Translations under genes and position numbers: made by a program | Shown: positions 17,784 to 26,952 of the stretch, piece after piece | Position numbering within the stretch: the first letter of the stretch is position 1 | Layout of the letters: the number at the start of each line of letters is the position of its first letter | Origin: Clostridium cylindrosporum DSM 605 | Lineage (GTDB): Bacteria > Bacillota > Clostridia > Clostridiales > Caloramatoraceae | Length of the DNA: 64,000 nucleotides | Reading direction: 5' to 3' | Assembly: GCF_001047375.1 (NCBI RefSeq) | Contig: NZ_LFVU01000002.1 | Coordinates: forward strand, 97,210-161,209 | Notes under the pieces: model-generated | What the model was told of the DNA's origin: nothing | The model's database searches: none | The model's input: the letters and a program-made list of their open reading frames with translations, nothing else

Positions 17784-17820
17784 TCTCTACCCTCCCTTCT
17801 AAATCTTCAAAAAACAAAAA

Positions 17821-17847
17821 ACTTCTAACATAAAATATGCTAGAAGT
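17821..17847 (-). terminator. Expression-platform terminator of the thiS TPP riboswitch
   Basis: A 12-bp stem (ACTTCTAGCATA/TATGTTAGAAGT, one G-T pair) followed by TTTTTGTTTT on the minus strand, between the aptamer and thiS. Confidence 0.82.
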
Positions 17848-17907
17848 AAATCACAAAATAAACAATTTAGATAGTATATCTATATTGCATTATTAATATT
17901 AAGTAAT

Positions 17908-17995
17908 CTGCTTCCCTACGCTGGTATTATCCATATCAGGTTATAAGAGTTAGGATACATATCCCTCTCAGCCTTACGGCACCTCTAGCATTTCT
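17908..17995 (-). promoter_or_regulatory. TPP riboswitch of thiSFGH-tenI
   Basis: Minus-strand THI blocks GCTAGAGGTGCC, GGCTGAGAGGG, AACCTGATATGGATAATACCAG and CGTAGGGAAGC are present in order. One base in the ligand-binding 'ACCTGATCTGG' core is changed to ATATGG, a position outside the pyrimidine-contacting residues as far as I can judge. It should repress de novo thiazole synthesis when thiamine diphosphate is plentiful. Confidence 0.96.
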
Positions 17996-18056
17996 TACCA
18001 TTACTAAATTAATTATATATATTGTTTAGTTATTCTTCAAGTGTTTAAAACATTTA

Positions 18057-18710
18057 CTATATTACTGTTTGATTAATTTTTTGTATTAATCTAATTATGT
18101 AACTTAATGTATGAAAGTCTCTATCAATATAATCATGAATATTTCTTAATCCATTTATTAGGCTCTTCTCATCAAAGTTCTCAAGTAATATCATAATATT
18201 AAGTAGATTTATATTGCCTTCCTTTGTATCAAATATTCTTGAATTTTTTACGCATTTATTTTTAATAACATCTTCAACTGCACTTTTTAATTCATCACTT
18301 ATTTTAAGATCAGGCATTTTATCAAATACTCTAATTCCAGAATCATTTATATCAATATTCTTAGCTTTTTCTAAATCAGTTGACATAAAAATAGTATTCT
18401 TAAACTTAGCGTCCTTAAAATCAGTTCCATCTAAATTTACAGAGTCAAATATACTATTTTCAAATACAGCACTAATAAACTTACTACCCTTTAAATTTGC
18501 TCCAACAAACTCTGCTCCCTTAAATGTACATTTAAATAAGTAACAAGACTTAAAATGAGCTCCTCTAAAGCTTGCAAAATCAAAATTTGAATTAGAAAAG
18601 TTACAATTATAACAATTGCTTCTTTTAAGATTTTTGTACATAAAATTCTTATCTTTTTTCTCTATGTTATTATAGTTAAAACTTTCTTTATTAACTTCAT
18701 TTTTAGCCAT
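18057..18710 (-). CDS. Pentapeptide-repeat protein
   Basis: About 217 residues. From about residue 30 to 115 the sequence follows the A(D/N)LXX five-residue pattern: 'NFDFASFRGAHFKSCYLFK', 'TFKGAEFVGANLKGSKF', 'VNLDGTDFKDAKFKN', which forms a right-handed quadrilateral beta-helix. The C-terminal hundred residues are helical and do not repeat. Start at ATG 18710 follows GGAGGTAAAA; the ATG at 18722 overlaps that site. Qnr/MfpA-type DNA mimics share the repeat, but this one lacks the acidic dimer region I would expect, so no resistance role is claimed. Confidence 0.82.
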   Translation of the reverse strand: MAKNEVNKESFNYNNIEKKDKNFMYKNLKRSNCYNCNFSNSNFDFASFRGAHFKSCYLFKCTFKGAEFVGANLKGSKFISAVFENSIFDSVNLDGTDFKDAKFKNTIFMSTDLEKAKNIDINDSGIRVFDKMPDLKISDELKSAVEDVIKNKCVKNSRIFDTKEGNINLLNIMILLENFDEKSLINGLRNIHDYIDRDFHTLSYIIRLIQKINQTVI

Positions 18711-18839
18711 TTTTACCTCCATGGAACTTTTATCTTTTATGTTCCAATCTAAATATTATATATAATTGTCTTAAAAGTCAATTTATTATAAACTCTAAGA
18801 TAAAAACACTAATATTATATTTTATATTTCCGATGTACT

Positions 18840-19370
18840 CTAGGATAACTTAAGATTATGTTTATCAATCAAATTACTATATGTTTTTATATCATCCTCT
18901 GTCATATAAAATATTGGAAACTTAAGATTATAATTCCCCCAAATGGTTAATGGACATTTAAAAAAATAAAATGTAATAAAAAACAACTCCCTTGTACAAA
19001 GCCTTACTAAAAATCCAATTATTTCTTCATCCATAACCATAAAATAATTTGAATTTAACCTACAATTTCTTATTTTCATTAAGATGATTTTATCCTCTTC
19101 ATTTAAAGCATTATAAAGATTCTCAAATTCCCCATTAGTTAATCTAGGTAGATAAAGATCAACTATTAAATTTTCCTTATTTGATTTGCTTGTGCGATAA
19201 ATATCTTTAATAAAACCAATAAAATCTTCCTCGATTAAACATAAATCTTTAACTTCCTTAGGTTCTAACACTGCATTGTTATAATTATTTAAGCCGTCAA
19301 TTATACTCTCAAAACGAATCTCTACCTTTTGGTTAAACTCCTCTTCACTAATACTTAATAAAGCATTCAC
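18840..19370 (-). CDS. Hypothetical protein
   Basis: I do not recognise this 176-residue protein. The start is GTG 19370 with GGGGG eight bases upstream. The first 100 residues are acidic and helical; a short aromatic/hydrophobic segment 'LFFITFYFFKCPLTIWGNY' near 130-148 is too polar at its edges to be a clear membrane helix. It lies alone between a pentapeptide-repeat gene and a Rieske-type oxidoreductase on the same strand. Codon use looks like its neighbours. Confidence 0.65.
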   Translation of the reverse strand: MNALLSISEEEFNQKVEIRFESIIDGLNNYNNAVLEPKEVKDLCLIEEDFIGFIKDIYRTSKSNKENLIVDLYLPRLTNGEFENLYNALNEEDKIILMKIRNCRLNSNYFMVMDEEIIGFLVRLCTRELFFITFYFFKCPLTIWGNYNLKFPIFYMTEDDIKTYSNLIDKHNLKLS

Positions 19371-19447
19371 AAGACCTACCCCCTAATCGTCTAGTCCTAC
19401 TTATTTCCCTTATAGTATCTTTTAGATACCATACTTTCTTTACTTAT

Positions 19448-20887
19448 CTAATAGTCATTAAGTCCTTTTATTGCTGGACTATCTAACCAGTTTCCTTTGT
19501 AATCAAACCTTGAACCATGGCAAGGGCAATCCCATGACAGTTCATCAGCATTCCACTGCAATTGGCATCCTAGATGAGGACATTTTGTTGTTACAACAAA
19601 CTCCTTACCATTATCATCTCTATACACACCAACTTTTTCTCCATTATATTCTACAATTCCAGCATGACCTTTTTTGATGTGTCCTATTTGTTCATTTGGA
19701 ATGTCAATTTTTTGTGCTATAAAGTTTTTGGCAGTTTCTATTGTATCCTCCATTATAGTATCAATTGAAAGTGACATATCAAATCTTCTAGGAGAAAAAA
19801 TTTCTGAAAAATCATTTTCCTTACCGAGTATCATGTCACTGTTAATTATAGCTGCCACCATAGAACTTGTCATTCCCCATTTATTAAATCCAGTTGCTAC
19901 ATAAACATTATCTGTTGAAGAGGAATACTTACCAATATAAGGAATACCATCTATGGTCATACAATCCTGAGCAGACCAGTGATATTTTTCTCTTGAATTT
20001 GGATAGAGAATCTTTGCTACCTCCCTTAGCTTTTCATAGCATCCTCCCTCTTCATTTTTACCTGTTCTTTTAGGGATACCTCCAAATAATAATAAATCTT
20101 TATAATTTCTAAAGGAATACCCACTTTTATCAATATCAATTAACATACCCTCAACATCATCCGCATTTTCTAAAGCAATAACATGAGATCTTTCTTGATG
20201 CATTCTTAAAAAGTAATATCCTGGAACATTTACAATTGGATAATGTGTTGCAACAACTATATGCTTGGCATTTATTTTGCCTCTATTGGTGACAACTAAA
20301 TTTTCTTCAACTTCTATTACTCTTGTATCTTCATAGATAGTTAAGTCCTTTGATATAACATCTAAAAACTTTAGCGGATTAAACTGTGCTTGATTATTAT
20401 ATCTTAATGCTGCCTTAACATTAAATGGCAGTTTTACTTTATCTACAATTTCTGCATCTATTCCAAGTTTTTTAGCTGCTTCATATTCTAATTTCAGAGG
20501 TTCTGTCTCTCCTAATGAGTATACATAGGCTGGTTTTTCCTCAAATTCACAATCTATATTATTTTCATAAACTATATCTCTAAATGTATTTAAAGCAAGA
20601 TTATTAGCGTTTAAATACATAAGTGCCTTTTCTTCTCCAAATTCTTTTATTAATTTATCATAAATCAGATCATGCTGAATAGTTATCTTAGCTGTAGTAT
20701 TTCTTGTATTTCCACTAGCAATTTCCTTAGCTTCGATAACAACTACGTCTATACCATTTTTCTTTAATAAATACGCCGTTAAAATTCCCGCAATTCCTGC
20801 TCCAATTATAACAGTATTAACTTCTATATCTTTATTTAATACTTCTCTTTTTTTAAAGCTACAACTTTCACTCCATACAGAATTCAT
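19448..20887 (-). CDS. FAD-dependent oxidoreductase with C-terminal Rieske domain
   Basis: 479 residues, two domains. The N-terminal two thirds are a DAO-type flavoprotein: 'NTVIIGAGIAGILTAYLLKK' binds FAD at about 24-43, and 'VATGFNKWGMTSSMVAA' near 335 is the second FAD contact. The C-terminal hundred residues hold a Rieske [2Fe-2S] site, C-P-H-LGC then C-P-C-H-G, 'TKCPHLGCQLQW' and 'WDCPCHGSRFDYKG'. Proteins of this pairing occur widely in Firmicutes; the electron donor and substrate are unknown. ATG 20887 follows GAGGTG. Single-gene unit. Confidence 0.9.
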   Translation of the reverse strand: MNSVWSESCSFKKREVLNKDIEVNTVIIGAGIAGILTAYLLKKNGIDVVVIEAKEIASGNTRNTTAKITIQHDLIYDKLIKEFGEEKALMYLNANNLALNTFRDIVYENNIDCEFEEKPAYVYSLGETEPLKLEYEAAKKLGIDAEIVDKVKLPFNVKAALRYNNQAQFNPLKFLDVISKDLTIYEDTRVIEVEENLVVTNRGKINAKHIVVATHYPIVNVPGYYFLRMHQERSHVIALENADDVEGMLIDIDKSGYSFRNYKDLLLFGGIPKRTGKNEEGGCYEKLREVAKILYPNSREKYHWSAQDCMTIDGIPYIGKYSSSTDNVYVATGFNKWGMTSSMVAAIINSDMILGKENDFSEIFSPRRFDMSLSIDTIMEDTIETAKNFIAQKIDIPNEQIGHIKKGHAGIVEYNGEKVGVYRDDNGKEFVVTTKCPHLGCQLQWNADELSWDCPCHGSRFDYKGNWLDSPAIKGLNDY

Positions 20888-21167
20888 AAAATCACCTCAT
20901 ACTTAGTATTCCATTTTCTTCAAAATATAAACATATTAACTATAAAACAAAATACTTTAAACATTCTTATGAACCTTGAAATAAATTATATCAAGCTCAA
21001 TTATTCTCTTTCTTCAATCAACCTTTCTATTAATATAATTATGCCTTTATAAGATGCCATTTCTACTTAAAAATAGATATATCAAAATTAAAATAATATT
21101 ATGATGGCTAGTAAATAATAGTTTTAAGAGATTATGATCTTAATTAACTATCAAAGGAGTGTTAAAA

Positions 21168-21674
21168 TTGTTAAGTTATGTTGTTGCAATATCCGAAAAT
21201 GGAGTTATGGGAATAAATAATACTCTTCCCTGGCATATCCCAAATGACCTAAAATTCTTTAAGGAAGTTACACTTAGTAAAAGTAAAACTATGATAATGG
21301 GACGAGAAACCTTTGAGGCGCTTCCTAAAATTTTACCTGAAAGACACCATATAGTAATAACTCGAAACAGGAATTACAAAATAAACAGCGATAATGTAAC
21401 TATTATTCATAATATAGATGACTTAAAACCTTACATTGAAAGCCCTGAAGAATATTTTGTTATAGGAGGCGGCCAAATCTTTTCCCTGCTTATGCCCTAT
21501 GCAGAAAAAATGTATTTAACTATAATACATGAAGAATTTAAAGGTGATACTTTTTTCCCAAAGTACAATAAAGATGAATGGAGAATCCTAAGTAAGGAAG
21601 AAGGCGTTGTTGACAGTAAAAATAAACATAACCATACAATTTATATTCTTGAAAGAATAAAGAGTATAAATTAG
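21168..21674 (+). CDS. folA: Dihydrofolate reductase
   Basis: Reduces dihydrofolate with NADPH. Motifs are 'VVAISENGVMGINNTLPWHIPNDLKFFK' (shown as residues 4-31, containing the Trp and the catalytic Asp), 'TMIMGRETFEALP' and 'EYFVIGGGQIFSLLM'. The catalytic acid is the Asp of 'IPNDLKFF'. Length of about 168 is normal. TTG at 21168 has AGGAG eight bases upstream; the GTG at 21159 overlaps that site. It stands alone, without thyA next to it. Confidence 0.94.
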   Translation: MLSYVVAISENGVMGINNTLPWHIPNDLKFFKEVTLSKSKTMIMGRETFEALPKILPERHHIVITRNRNYKINSDNVTIIHNIDDLKPYIESPEEYFVIGGGQIFSLLMPYAEKMYLTIIHEEFKGDTFFPKYNKDEWRILSKEEGVVDSKNKHNHTIYILERIKSIN

Positions 21675-21690
21675 ATCCTATACAATTGTT

Positions 21691-21721
21691 TAAGGCTCCT
21701 ACTTTTATTTCTTAGGAGCCT
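21691..21721. terminator. Probable terminator between folA and a hypothetical gene
   Basis: AAGGCTCCTA pairs with TAGGAGCCTT across a T-rich loop between two convergent genes. Neither side has a good T-run, so termination is likely but not certain. Confidence 0.5.
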
Positions 21722-21741
21722 TCACTACTACATTATTAAAT

Positions 21742-22368
21742 TTAATTATTAAACTTTATTTTGTATATCTCTCCAACCTTTACAATAGCAATATCTAATA
21801 TGTTTATTAATTTTTCTAAACTTTTTACGTTATTTATAAATTTAATATTATTCTTATCTACAAGCTTTTTAATCATATTAATAATATCTTTCTTTTGTTG
21901 AGAATCTAAGTTAAGGTCATTATTAAGACACTCTCTATTTATATATATTAATGTATTCCATATTTGCTCATCAGAAATTCTGTCTAAGTCCATCAAAACC
22001 CATGTAAAATCTTTTCTTCTTAAGTTTTCAGGATATGCCTGTTTAAAAAACTCTATAAAGTGATTTGTCTTTTCAGGGTCTTTTTCCTTTACATATTTTC
22101 CAAGCTGTGATTTTAAATTATTCTTAAGGTGAAGAATTGTATTTGGCTTTATTGAACCTTTTAAATCATCAATGTGTTTATAAATATAATTATATGTATC
22201 TTGAATCTTTTCTTGATTTATATCTTCCTTTTTAAGTATCTTTACTATATCAATGTACTCTAAAATATTTTTCTTGCAATTTAGCTCTTTATTGTATAAC
22301 ATTTCACAAAGCTTTTCTGGAGTTAATTCTTCTATTTTATTCTTATTAATTAATTCTTCTCTATTCAT
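21742..22368 (-). CDS. Hypothetical protein
   Basis: A 208-residue, highly charged protein rich in Lys, Asn and Ile, predicted helical throughout, with no signal peptide, membrane helix or Cys. Segments such as 'HFIEFFKQAYPENLRRKDF' and 'DEQIWNTLIYINREC' suggest helical repeats, but no family is recognised. ATG 22368 follows AAAGAAG. It is transcribed towards folA and stands alone. Confidence 0.65.
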   Translation of the reverse strand: MNREELINKNKIEELTPEKLCEMLYNKELNCKKNILEYIDIVKILKKEDINQEKIQDTYNYIYKHIDDLKGSIKPNTILHLKNNLKSQLGKYVKEKDPEKTNHFIEFFKQAYPENLRRKDFTWVLMDLDRISDEQIWNTLIYINRECLNNDLNLDSQQKKDIINMIKKLVDKNNIKFINNVKSLEKLINILDIAIVKVGEIYKIKFNN

Positions 22369-22487
22369 AACTACTTCTTTCCTTATCTATATTTTTTGCT
22401 CTTTTATTTTACCACAAGATTTAAAATTTGTTCTAATATAGTTTAAAATTTAAAAATATTAATTCAAACTAAATAATTCCTTTAAAA

Positions 22488-22510
22488 TAGTTGAGTAAAT
22501 TACTTAACTA
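22488..22510 (+). promoter_or_regulatory. Palindrome in the cold-shock gene leader
   Basis: TAGTTGAGTAA and TTACTTAACTA form a nearly perfect inverted repeat about 55 bases before the cspA-like start. Cold-shock mRNAs often carry structured leaders; whether this is an operator or RNA hairpin cannot be said. Confidence 0.3.
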
Positions 22511-22564
22511 TTACAAATAATATTTACTGATATTAATTATATTTATAAGTAAGGAGAGATATTT

Positions 22565-22762
22565 ATGTCAAGTAGAACTGGAATAGTTAAATGGTTTGAT
22601 AAAGAAAAAGGATATGGATTTATATCCGCTGATGCTGGTGATGACGTTTTCGTACATCACTCTCAAGTTAAAGGTGAAGAACTAAGTGAAGGTGTTAGTG
22701 TTAGCTTTGATATTGGTGAGGGGCAAAAAGGTCCTATGGCAATAAATGTTCACACCATATAG
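22565..22762 (+). CDS. Cold-shock protein (CspA family)
   Basis: A 65-residue single cold-shock domain with RNP1 'KGYGFIS' and RNP2 'VFVHHS', binding single-stranded RNA and DNA as an RNA chaperone. The N-terminal '[16 protein letters not shown]' is standard. AAGGAGAGAT precedes the ATG. Two tiny ORFs with strong ribosome sites follow on the same strand with no terminator between, suggesting a cold-shock operon. Confidence 0.95.
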   Translation: MSSRTGIVKWFDKEKGYGFISADAGDDVFVHHSQVKGEELSEGVSVSFDIGEGQKGPMAINVHTI

Positions 22763-22815
22763 ACTCTTATAAAATTTCCACAGTTAAAATAATTTAATTG
22801 TTAGGAGGACTTTAA

Positions 22816-22986
22816 ATGGACAATAATAAAAATAGAATGAAAGATAGACCTAAGTCTAATGCAGAAAAAAGAAAAATGTACTCTGAAGCAGGATCTGAGA
22901 TAGGTATTATAGATAGAGTGAAAATTGGCTCACATTCAAATGGTAAAAAATACACAAAAAGATCAAAATTATCTCATAATAAATAG
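22816..22986 (+). CDS. Small basic hydrophilic protein
   Basis: A 56-residue ORF with TAGGAGG seven to eight bases before its ATG. Composition is Lys/Ser/Asn/Arg-rich with one Tyr-Ser-Glu-Ala-Gly segment and no hydrophobic stretch. It lies 53 bases after the cold-shock gene and 12 before the next small ORF. It could be a small acid-soluble-type or nucleic-acid-binding protein, but I recognise no family. The strong ribosome site and tight spacing support it as a gene. Confidence 0.65.
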   Translation: MDNNKNRMKDRPKSNAEKRKMYSEAGSEIGIIDRVKIGSHSNGKKYTKRSKLSHNK

Positions 22987-22998
22987 GAGGCGATTATC

Positions 22999-23145
22999 AT
23001 GGGTAAGAATAATTCTTCAAGCAAAAATCACAAAGCTACTCCTGATCCAACATCACCAAATTATGTAGAATATGCAAAAAATAAAGCTAATGAAAATACT
23101 CCCTATGCCAAGGATGAACCATCTTTGCATACAAAACATGAATAG
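22999..23145 (+). CDS. Small hydrophilic protein
   Basis: A 48-residue ORF, ATG preceded by AATAGGAGG with good spacing. It is Asn/Lys/Ser/Pro-rich with 'ATPDPTSPNYVEYAKNKANE' as its centre and ends in charged residues. No family recognised. Third in a likely cspA operon that ends at a strong terminator, so it is probably expressed with the cold-shock protein. Confidence 0.6.
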   Translation: MGKNNSSSKNHKATPDPTSPNYVEYAKNKANENTPYAKDEPSLHTKHE

Positions 23146-23172
23146 ATTTTAGTTTTCCCTATACTTTAGATA

Positions 23173-23215
23173 AGGTCTAAGATATATAGTGACTTATGCT
23201 ATATATCTTAGACCT
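23173..23215. terminator. Bidirectional terminator after the cold-shock operon
   Basis: A perfect 17-bp stem (AGGTCTAAGATATATAG and its complement) lies between the convergent cold-shock operon and chemoreceptor gene. Confidence 0.8.
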
Positions 23216-23231
23216 ATTATTAATTCTTATA

Positions 23232-24929
23232 TTATATTTTAAATTTTGAAACCAATATTTGTAGCTCCCCTCCAAGCTCTGCTAAAGTATGTGCTTCATA
23301 AACTAAAGATTCTATTGATGAATTTTGCTCCTGGGCTGATGCAGATACCTCCTCTGTAGCAGCGGCTGAATTTTCTGCAATAATATTCACAGATTCTATA
23401 GAATCTACAACCTTCTCTGAATCTTTTAAAATTTCCTGGGAAATCATAGCAACATTTGACACTTGCTCTACAACTCTGTGAATTTCACTTGAAATAGTCT
23501 TAAATGCTTTACTTGTATCATCAACTGCTTTTACACCATTTTCTACTTCCATGGCACCTTTGCTCATAACTTCTACTACTGTTTTAGTTTCATTTTGAAT
23601 ACTTTCAATCAAAACTGTAATCTCCTCTGCTGAATTTGAAGACTCTTCAGCAAGCTTTCTAACTTCTTCAGCTACTATTGAAAAACCTTTTCCATGTTCC
23701 CCTGCACGAGCTGCTTCTATTGCTGCATTTAGTGCTAGTAAATTTGTTTGCCTTGAAATATTTTTAATAACCTCAATAATTTCACCTATTTTATTTGATT
23801 CTTTTCTAAGTTTATTAATAACATATGCCATTTGCTGTGTAACATTTTTAATTTCACCAATTTTACTAACAGCATTATCTGCTTCTATAACACCATTAAT
23901 TGTAGCATTTTCTACCATGTTAGAGCTATCGCCTATAGATTCTATTCTTTGTGAAATATTCTTAATAGAATCTGACATATTCTTCATAATAATATTCACT
24001 TCATTAATTGATTTAGATTGGTCTAGTGAACCTAAAGCTAGTTCACTAATTGTTTGTGTAATTTCAAAATTTGCAGAACTATTTTCCTCACATGTAGCAT
24101 TTAATTCCTCACTTGTATATGTAACCTTGTTAGCCACATGGATAATTTTTTCAAGCATATCTTTTAATGATATTATTAGTGAATTAGTTGAATCTCCTAT
24201 CATTCTTATTTCATCATTAGTTTTTATATTAACTTCCTTTGTTAGGTCTCCATTAGCTATACTACTAATGATACTTAAAACCTTATTAGTAGAAGTAACT
24301 ATGTTCTTCGTTATATATATAGCAAAAACTAGGGCAAATAAAAGCGCCATAGTTAAATATATTATTATTTGCATTTTGGCACTATTAATTGATTCATCTG
24401 CTCTTTTTTGTCCTTGAAGCATATATGCATTATTTAGGTCTACATTTTTTTCAAGGGCTACCCTCGAAGCATCGTAGTATTCTTGGCTTTTGTTAGCAAT
24501 TGTTTGTGCTTCTATATCCTTATTAGCTTTGCTCATCACCATTGCCTGATTTGAAACTTCTAAATATAAATCCCAATTTTTCTTGAATTCATCATAATAT
24601 GATTTTTCTTCACCACTTGAAATAGTTGGTTCATATGTCTTCATATTCTCATTAACTTTTTCAATATATTTATTCAAAACCTCTTCATACCTTAAACTTT
24701 GCATGTTATCAGTAGTTAAGATATGTTGATAAAGAACTCTACGACAATTACTAGTATTAATTTGCATTTCCATCAAACTTTTAGAGCTTGGATACTGATT
24801 TTTCATAATATCATCCTGAGCACTTTTTACACTATTAAATTTAAACATATTGTTTATACCTAAAAATAAAAATATCACTAGTATTGCACCAAATCCAACA
24901 CCTAACTTTACTCCAATTTTAAACTTCAT
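23232..24929 (-). CDS. Methyl-accepting chemotaxis protein (4-helix-bundle sensor)
   Basis: 565 residues. Helix 1 (about 7-27), a 160-residue extracytoplasmic domain that is helical with '[15 protein letters not shown]' (4HB_MCP type), helix 2 (about 186-206), HAMP (about 208-262), then the long methylated coiled coil with the conserved hairpin '[20 protein letters not shown]' and '[17 protein letters not shown]'. It ends without a CheR-tethering pentapeptide. ATG 24929 follows AGAGGAGAAG. Signals through CheW/CheA; the ligand is unknown. Confidence 0.93.
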   Translation of the reverse strand: MKFKIGVKLGVGFGAILVIFLFLGINNMFKFNSVKSAQDDIMKNQYPSSKSLMEMQINTSNCRRVLYQHILTTDNMQSLRYEEVLNKYIEKVNENMKTYEPTISSGEEKSYYDEFKKNWDLYLEVSNQAMVMSKANKDIEAQTIANKSQEYYDASRVALEKNVDLNNAYMLQGQKRADESINSAKMQIIIYLTMALLFALVFAIYITKNIVTSTNKVLSIISSIANGDLTKEVNIKTNDEIRMIGDSTNSLIISLKDMLEKIIHVANKVTYTSEELNATCEENSSANFEITQTISELALGSLDQSKSINEVNIIMKNMSDSIKNISQRIESIGDSSNMVENATINGVIEADNAVSKIGEIKNVTQQMAYVINKLRKESNKIGEIIEVIKNISRQTNLLALNAAIEAARAGEHGKGFSIVAEEVRKLAEESSNSAEEITVLIESIQNETKTVVEVMSKGAMEVENGVKAVDDTSKAFKTISSEIHRVVEQVSNVAMISQEILKDSEKVVDSIESVNIIAENSAAATEEVSASAQEQNSSIESLVYEAHTLAELGGELQILVSKFKI

Positions 24930-25040
24930 TAATATCTTCTCCTCTTTCTGTATAATACCTATATCTAAATATCCAAAATATATTATACCACCTTTTGCTA
25001 TAATTACTATTTATTTTACAGCAAACCTTTCCATAAAACA

Positions 25041-25072
25041 AAAACCCTCAACAAAGGTTTGTTGAGGGTTTT
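25041..25072. terminator. Terminator of the flavin amine oxidase gene
   Basis: AAAACCCTCAAC pairs with GTTGAGGGTTTT; T-rich tails on both strands. Located just downstream of the minus-strand amine oxidase stop. Confidence 0.85.
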
Positions 25073-25087
25073 TATTTTATAATTTAA

Positions 25088-26812
25088 CTATTGATTTTCC
25101 AGATGCAATTTCAACTGCTCTGCAATACTATTAGCCGCATTCATCCCAGAGTTTAAAGCTCCTTGCATCCATCCATGCTTTAATGATGTATGTTCACCTG
25201 CAAAAAATACTCTAAAATCGTATTCTGCTTTCACTGATGCATAGGCAAAAAGTCTTTGCTGTTCAGGCATAAAATATGCAAATCCTCCAAAAACGCCTTG
25301 CACATTATCCCATAATACACTTTCATAGTCATCAACTACTGAATCAAGATATCCCTTTGGGAGTCCATTTACAGCCTCAACTTGTCTCTTGATTATTTCA
25401 ATACGTGTCTTTATCTCAACGTTACCTAAACGCATAGCATCTTGCCCCATATTATAGGATGCTGTTATAACACCAAATTTATTATATAATTTATTAATTT
25501 TACTTTTCTCATTTTTTGTTACATCTATATTTGCAATAGGAGGATATGCAGGATACCATGTAGTCTGTATAGATAAATCAGTTACAGATCCACCCCCTAT
25601 TATTCTCTCTCTCTCATTACCTCTTTCCCAAAAACGTTCATTACACAAAAACAAAGTTTTGTGAGCTGATTCATAATTAAATTCTTTAATAGCTTGCATC
25701 TTTTCATTACTAAACATAGGATATATATTTACACTACGAAGACTTGAAAAGGGAATTGTACAAATAACAAAATCAAAGGTTTCGCAGCAACTTTCTAATG
25801 ACATCTCATCTTTATATTCTAGTGTTACCTTATTATTATTACATCTATATATACTAGATACTCTTTTCCCATTTTTGTAAACTACTTTTCCTAAATCCTT
25901 TTTTTCAATACTCTTATACTCTTTAGGATAAGTAGACATTAAGGAATTATAAAATGCTAATGGCAATTTAGATGTACCACCAACTATCTCATATCTATAG
26001 GAGTTATCTACTGTATATTCATCTAACATATTTTCATTATAGCTCCCTGTGTAAAAAGTTCCAGTAAATGGATCAAGTCCTGAAAGCATCTCAATTGCAG
26101 CTTCACTTAGATTCAATCTTTCAAAAACCTGTCTTGTGCTGAAACTACCTAAAAAATTAATTTCTTTAGAATAACTTTCCCTAGCCTGTAATAATTCCTT
26201 CCTAATTGATGGGTCTAACTTCAACAAAGGTGTTGTTAATGCATAATCCAGAAGTTTTTTCCAAGATGTATTCCTTTCCTGTGGAGTTAAGTTAAATTCA
26301 GGGTAAATTTTCTCCATTACATTTTTTCCATCAGGGTCGTTTCTTACACGCTTATTTCTAACATAGATAAATGCATTTTCATTTTCTTGAATAAATGGTC
26401 TTGTTTTTAAGTTAAATGTATTAATATAGTGCCAACTACTTTCGTGACTTACTGGAATACGCATAGCGCCAAGTTCACCATAAAGTAATTTCTCTTTATC
26501 AAAGTAATAAGTATATACTCTTCCACCAATACGCTTTCCTTCCATTTCAAATATAGTAATATCAAAACCAAGCTTTCTAAGTTCAAATGCAGATGATAAA
26601 CCTGCAAGACCACCACCAATTATACCTACCTTAACACCTTTACCAGCACCTGGTGATGCAATTTTTGTAATATCTCTTGGTGGACCAAGTAGGCTAATTA
26701 AGTTTTCATAATCTTCAACACGATTCTCTTCTATCAAAGCTCTTTTAAGCATTTCATGTCTTTGCTCATTTGTTGGATTCGGTGGATAAATATATTTAAT
26801 ATCTTCTAGCAA
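25088..26812 (-). CDS. Flavin monoamine/L-amino-acid oxidase family protein
   Basis: 574 residues. The FAD site 'VGIIGGGLAGLSSAFELRK' is at about 62-80, followed by 'FEMEGKRIGGRVYTY', the hallmark 'GGR' of the monoamine oxidase family; the C-terminal flavin contact is 'FFAGEHTSLKHGWMQGALNS'. There is no signal peptide, and an unusual N-terminal 60-residue helical lead ('PTNEQRHEMLKRALIEEN'). The annotated start is TTG 26812 just after AAAGG, spacing tight; ATG 26752 is an alternative. It lies between two chemoreceptor genes. The substrate amine is unknown; such enzymes need oxygen, which is odd for an anaerobe. Confidence 0.85.
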   Translation of the reverse strand: MLEDIKYIYPPNPTNEQRHEMLKRALIEENRVEDYENLISLLGPPRDITKIASPGAGKGVKVGIIGGGLAGLSSAFELRKLGFDITIFEMEGKRIGGRVYTYYFDKEKLLYGELGAMRIPVSHESSWHYINTFNLKTRPFIQENENAFIYVRNKRVRNDPDGKNVMEKIYPEFNLTPQERNTSWKKLLDYALTTPLLKLDPSIRKELLQARESYSKEINFLGSFSTRQVFERLNLSEAAIEMLSGLDPFTGTFYTGSYNENMLDEYTVDNSYRYEIVGGTSKLPLAFYNSLMSTYPKEYKSIEKKDLGKVVYKNGKRVSSIYRCNNNKVTLEYKDEMSLESCCETFDFVICTIPFSSLRSVNIYPMFSNEKMQAIKEFNYESAHKTLFLCNERFWERGNERERIIGGGSVTDLSIQTTWYPAYPPIANIDVTKNEKSKINKLYNKFGVITASYNMGQDAMRLGNVEIKTRIEIIKRQVEAVNGLPKGYLDSVVDDYESVLWDNVQGVFGGFAYFMPEQQRLFAYASVKAEYDFRVFFAGEHTSLKHGWMQGALNSGMNAANSIAEQLKLHLENQ

Positions 26813-26910
26813 ATCCTTTCAACTCCAAATAGTTCTATATTAATTATATTATTCATAAAGTAACAAAAGAGTTCGAGCCTAAATATTCTCTTTAGTTTTA
26901 AAGAGAAAAA

Positions 26911-26934
26911 AGAGGTGTAGTATTTAACACCTCT
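26911..26934. terminator. Terminator of the second chemoreceptor gene
   Basis: AGAGGTGT/ACACCTCT stem flanked by A- and T-runs; efficient on the minus strand (T-run of five or more), just after the chemoreceptor stop. Confidence 0.85.
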
Positions 26935-26952
26935 TTTTTTAACTCGTTATAT

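Noticed and set aside
18057..18710. Qnr-like quinolone-protection protein
   Set aside because: Pentapeptide repeats alone are not enough; length and C-terminal helical region differ from Qnr/MfpA.
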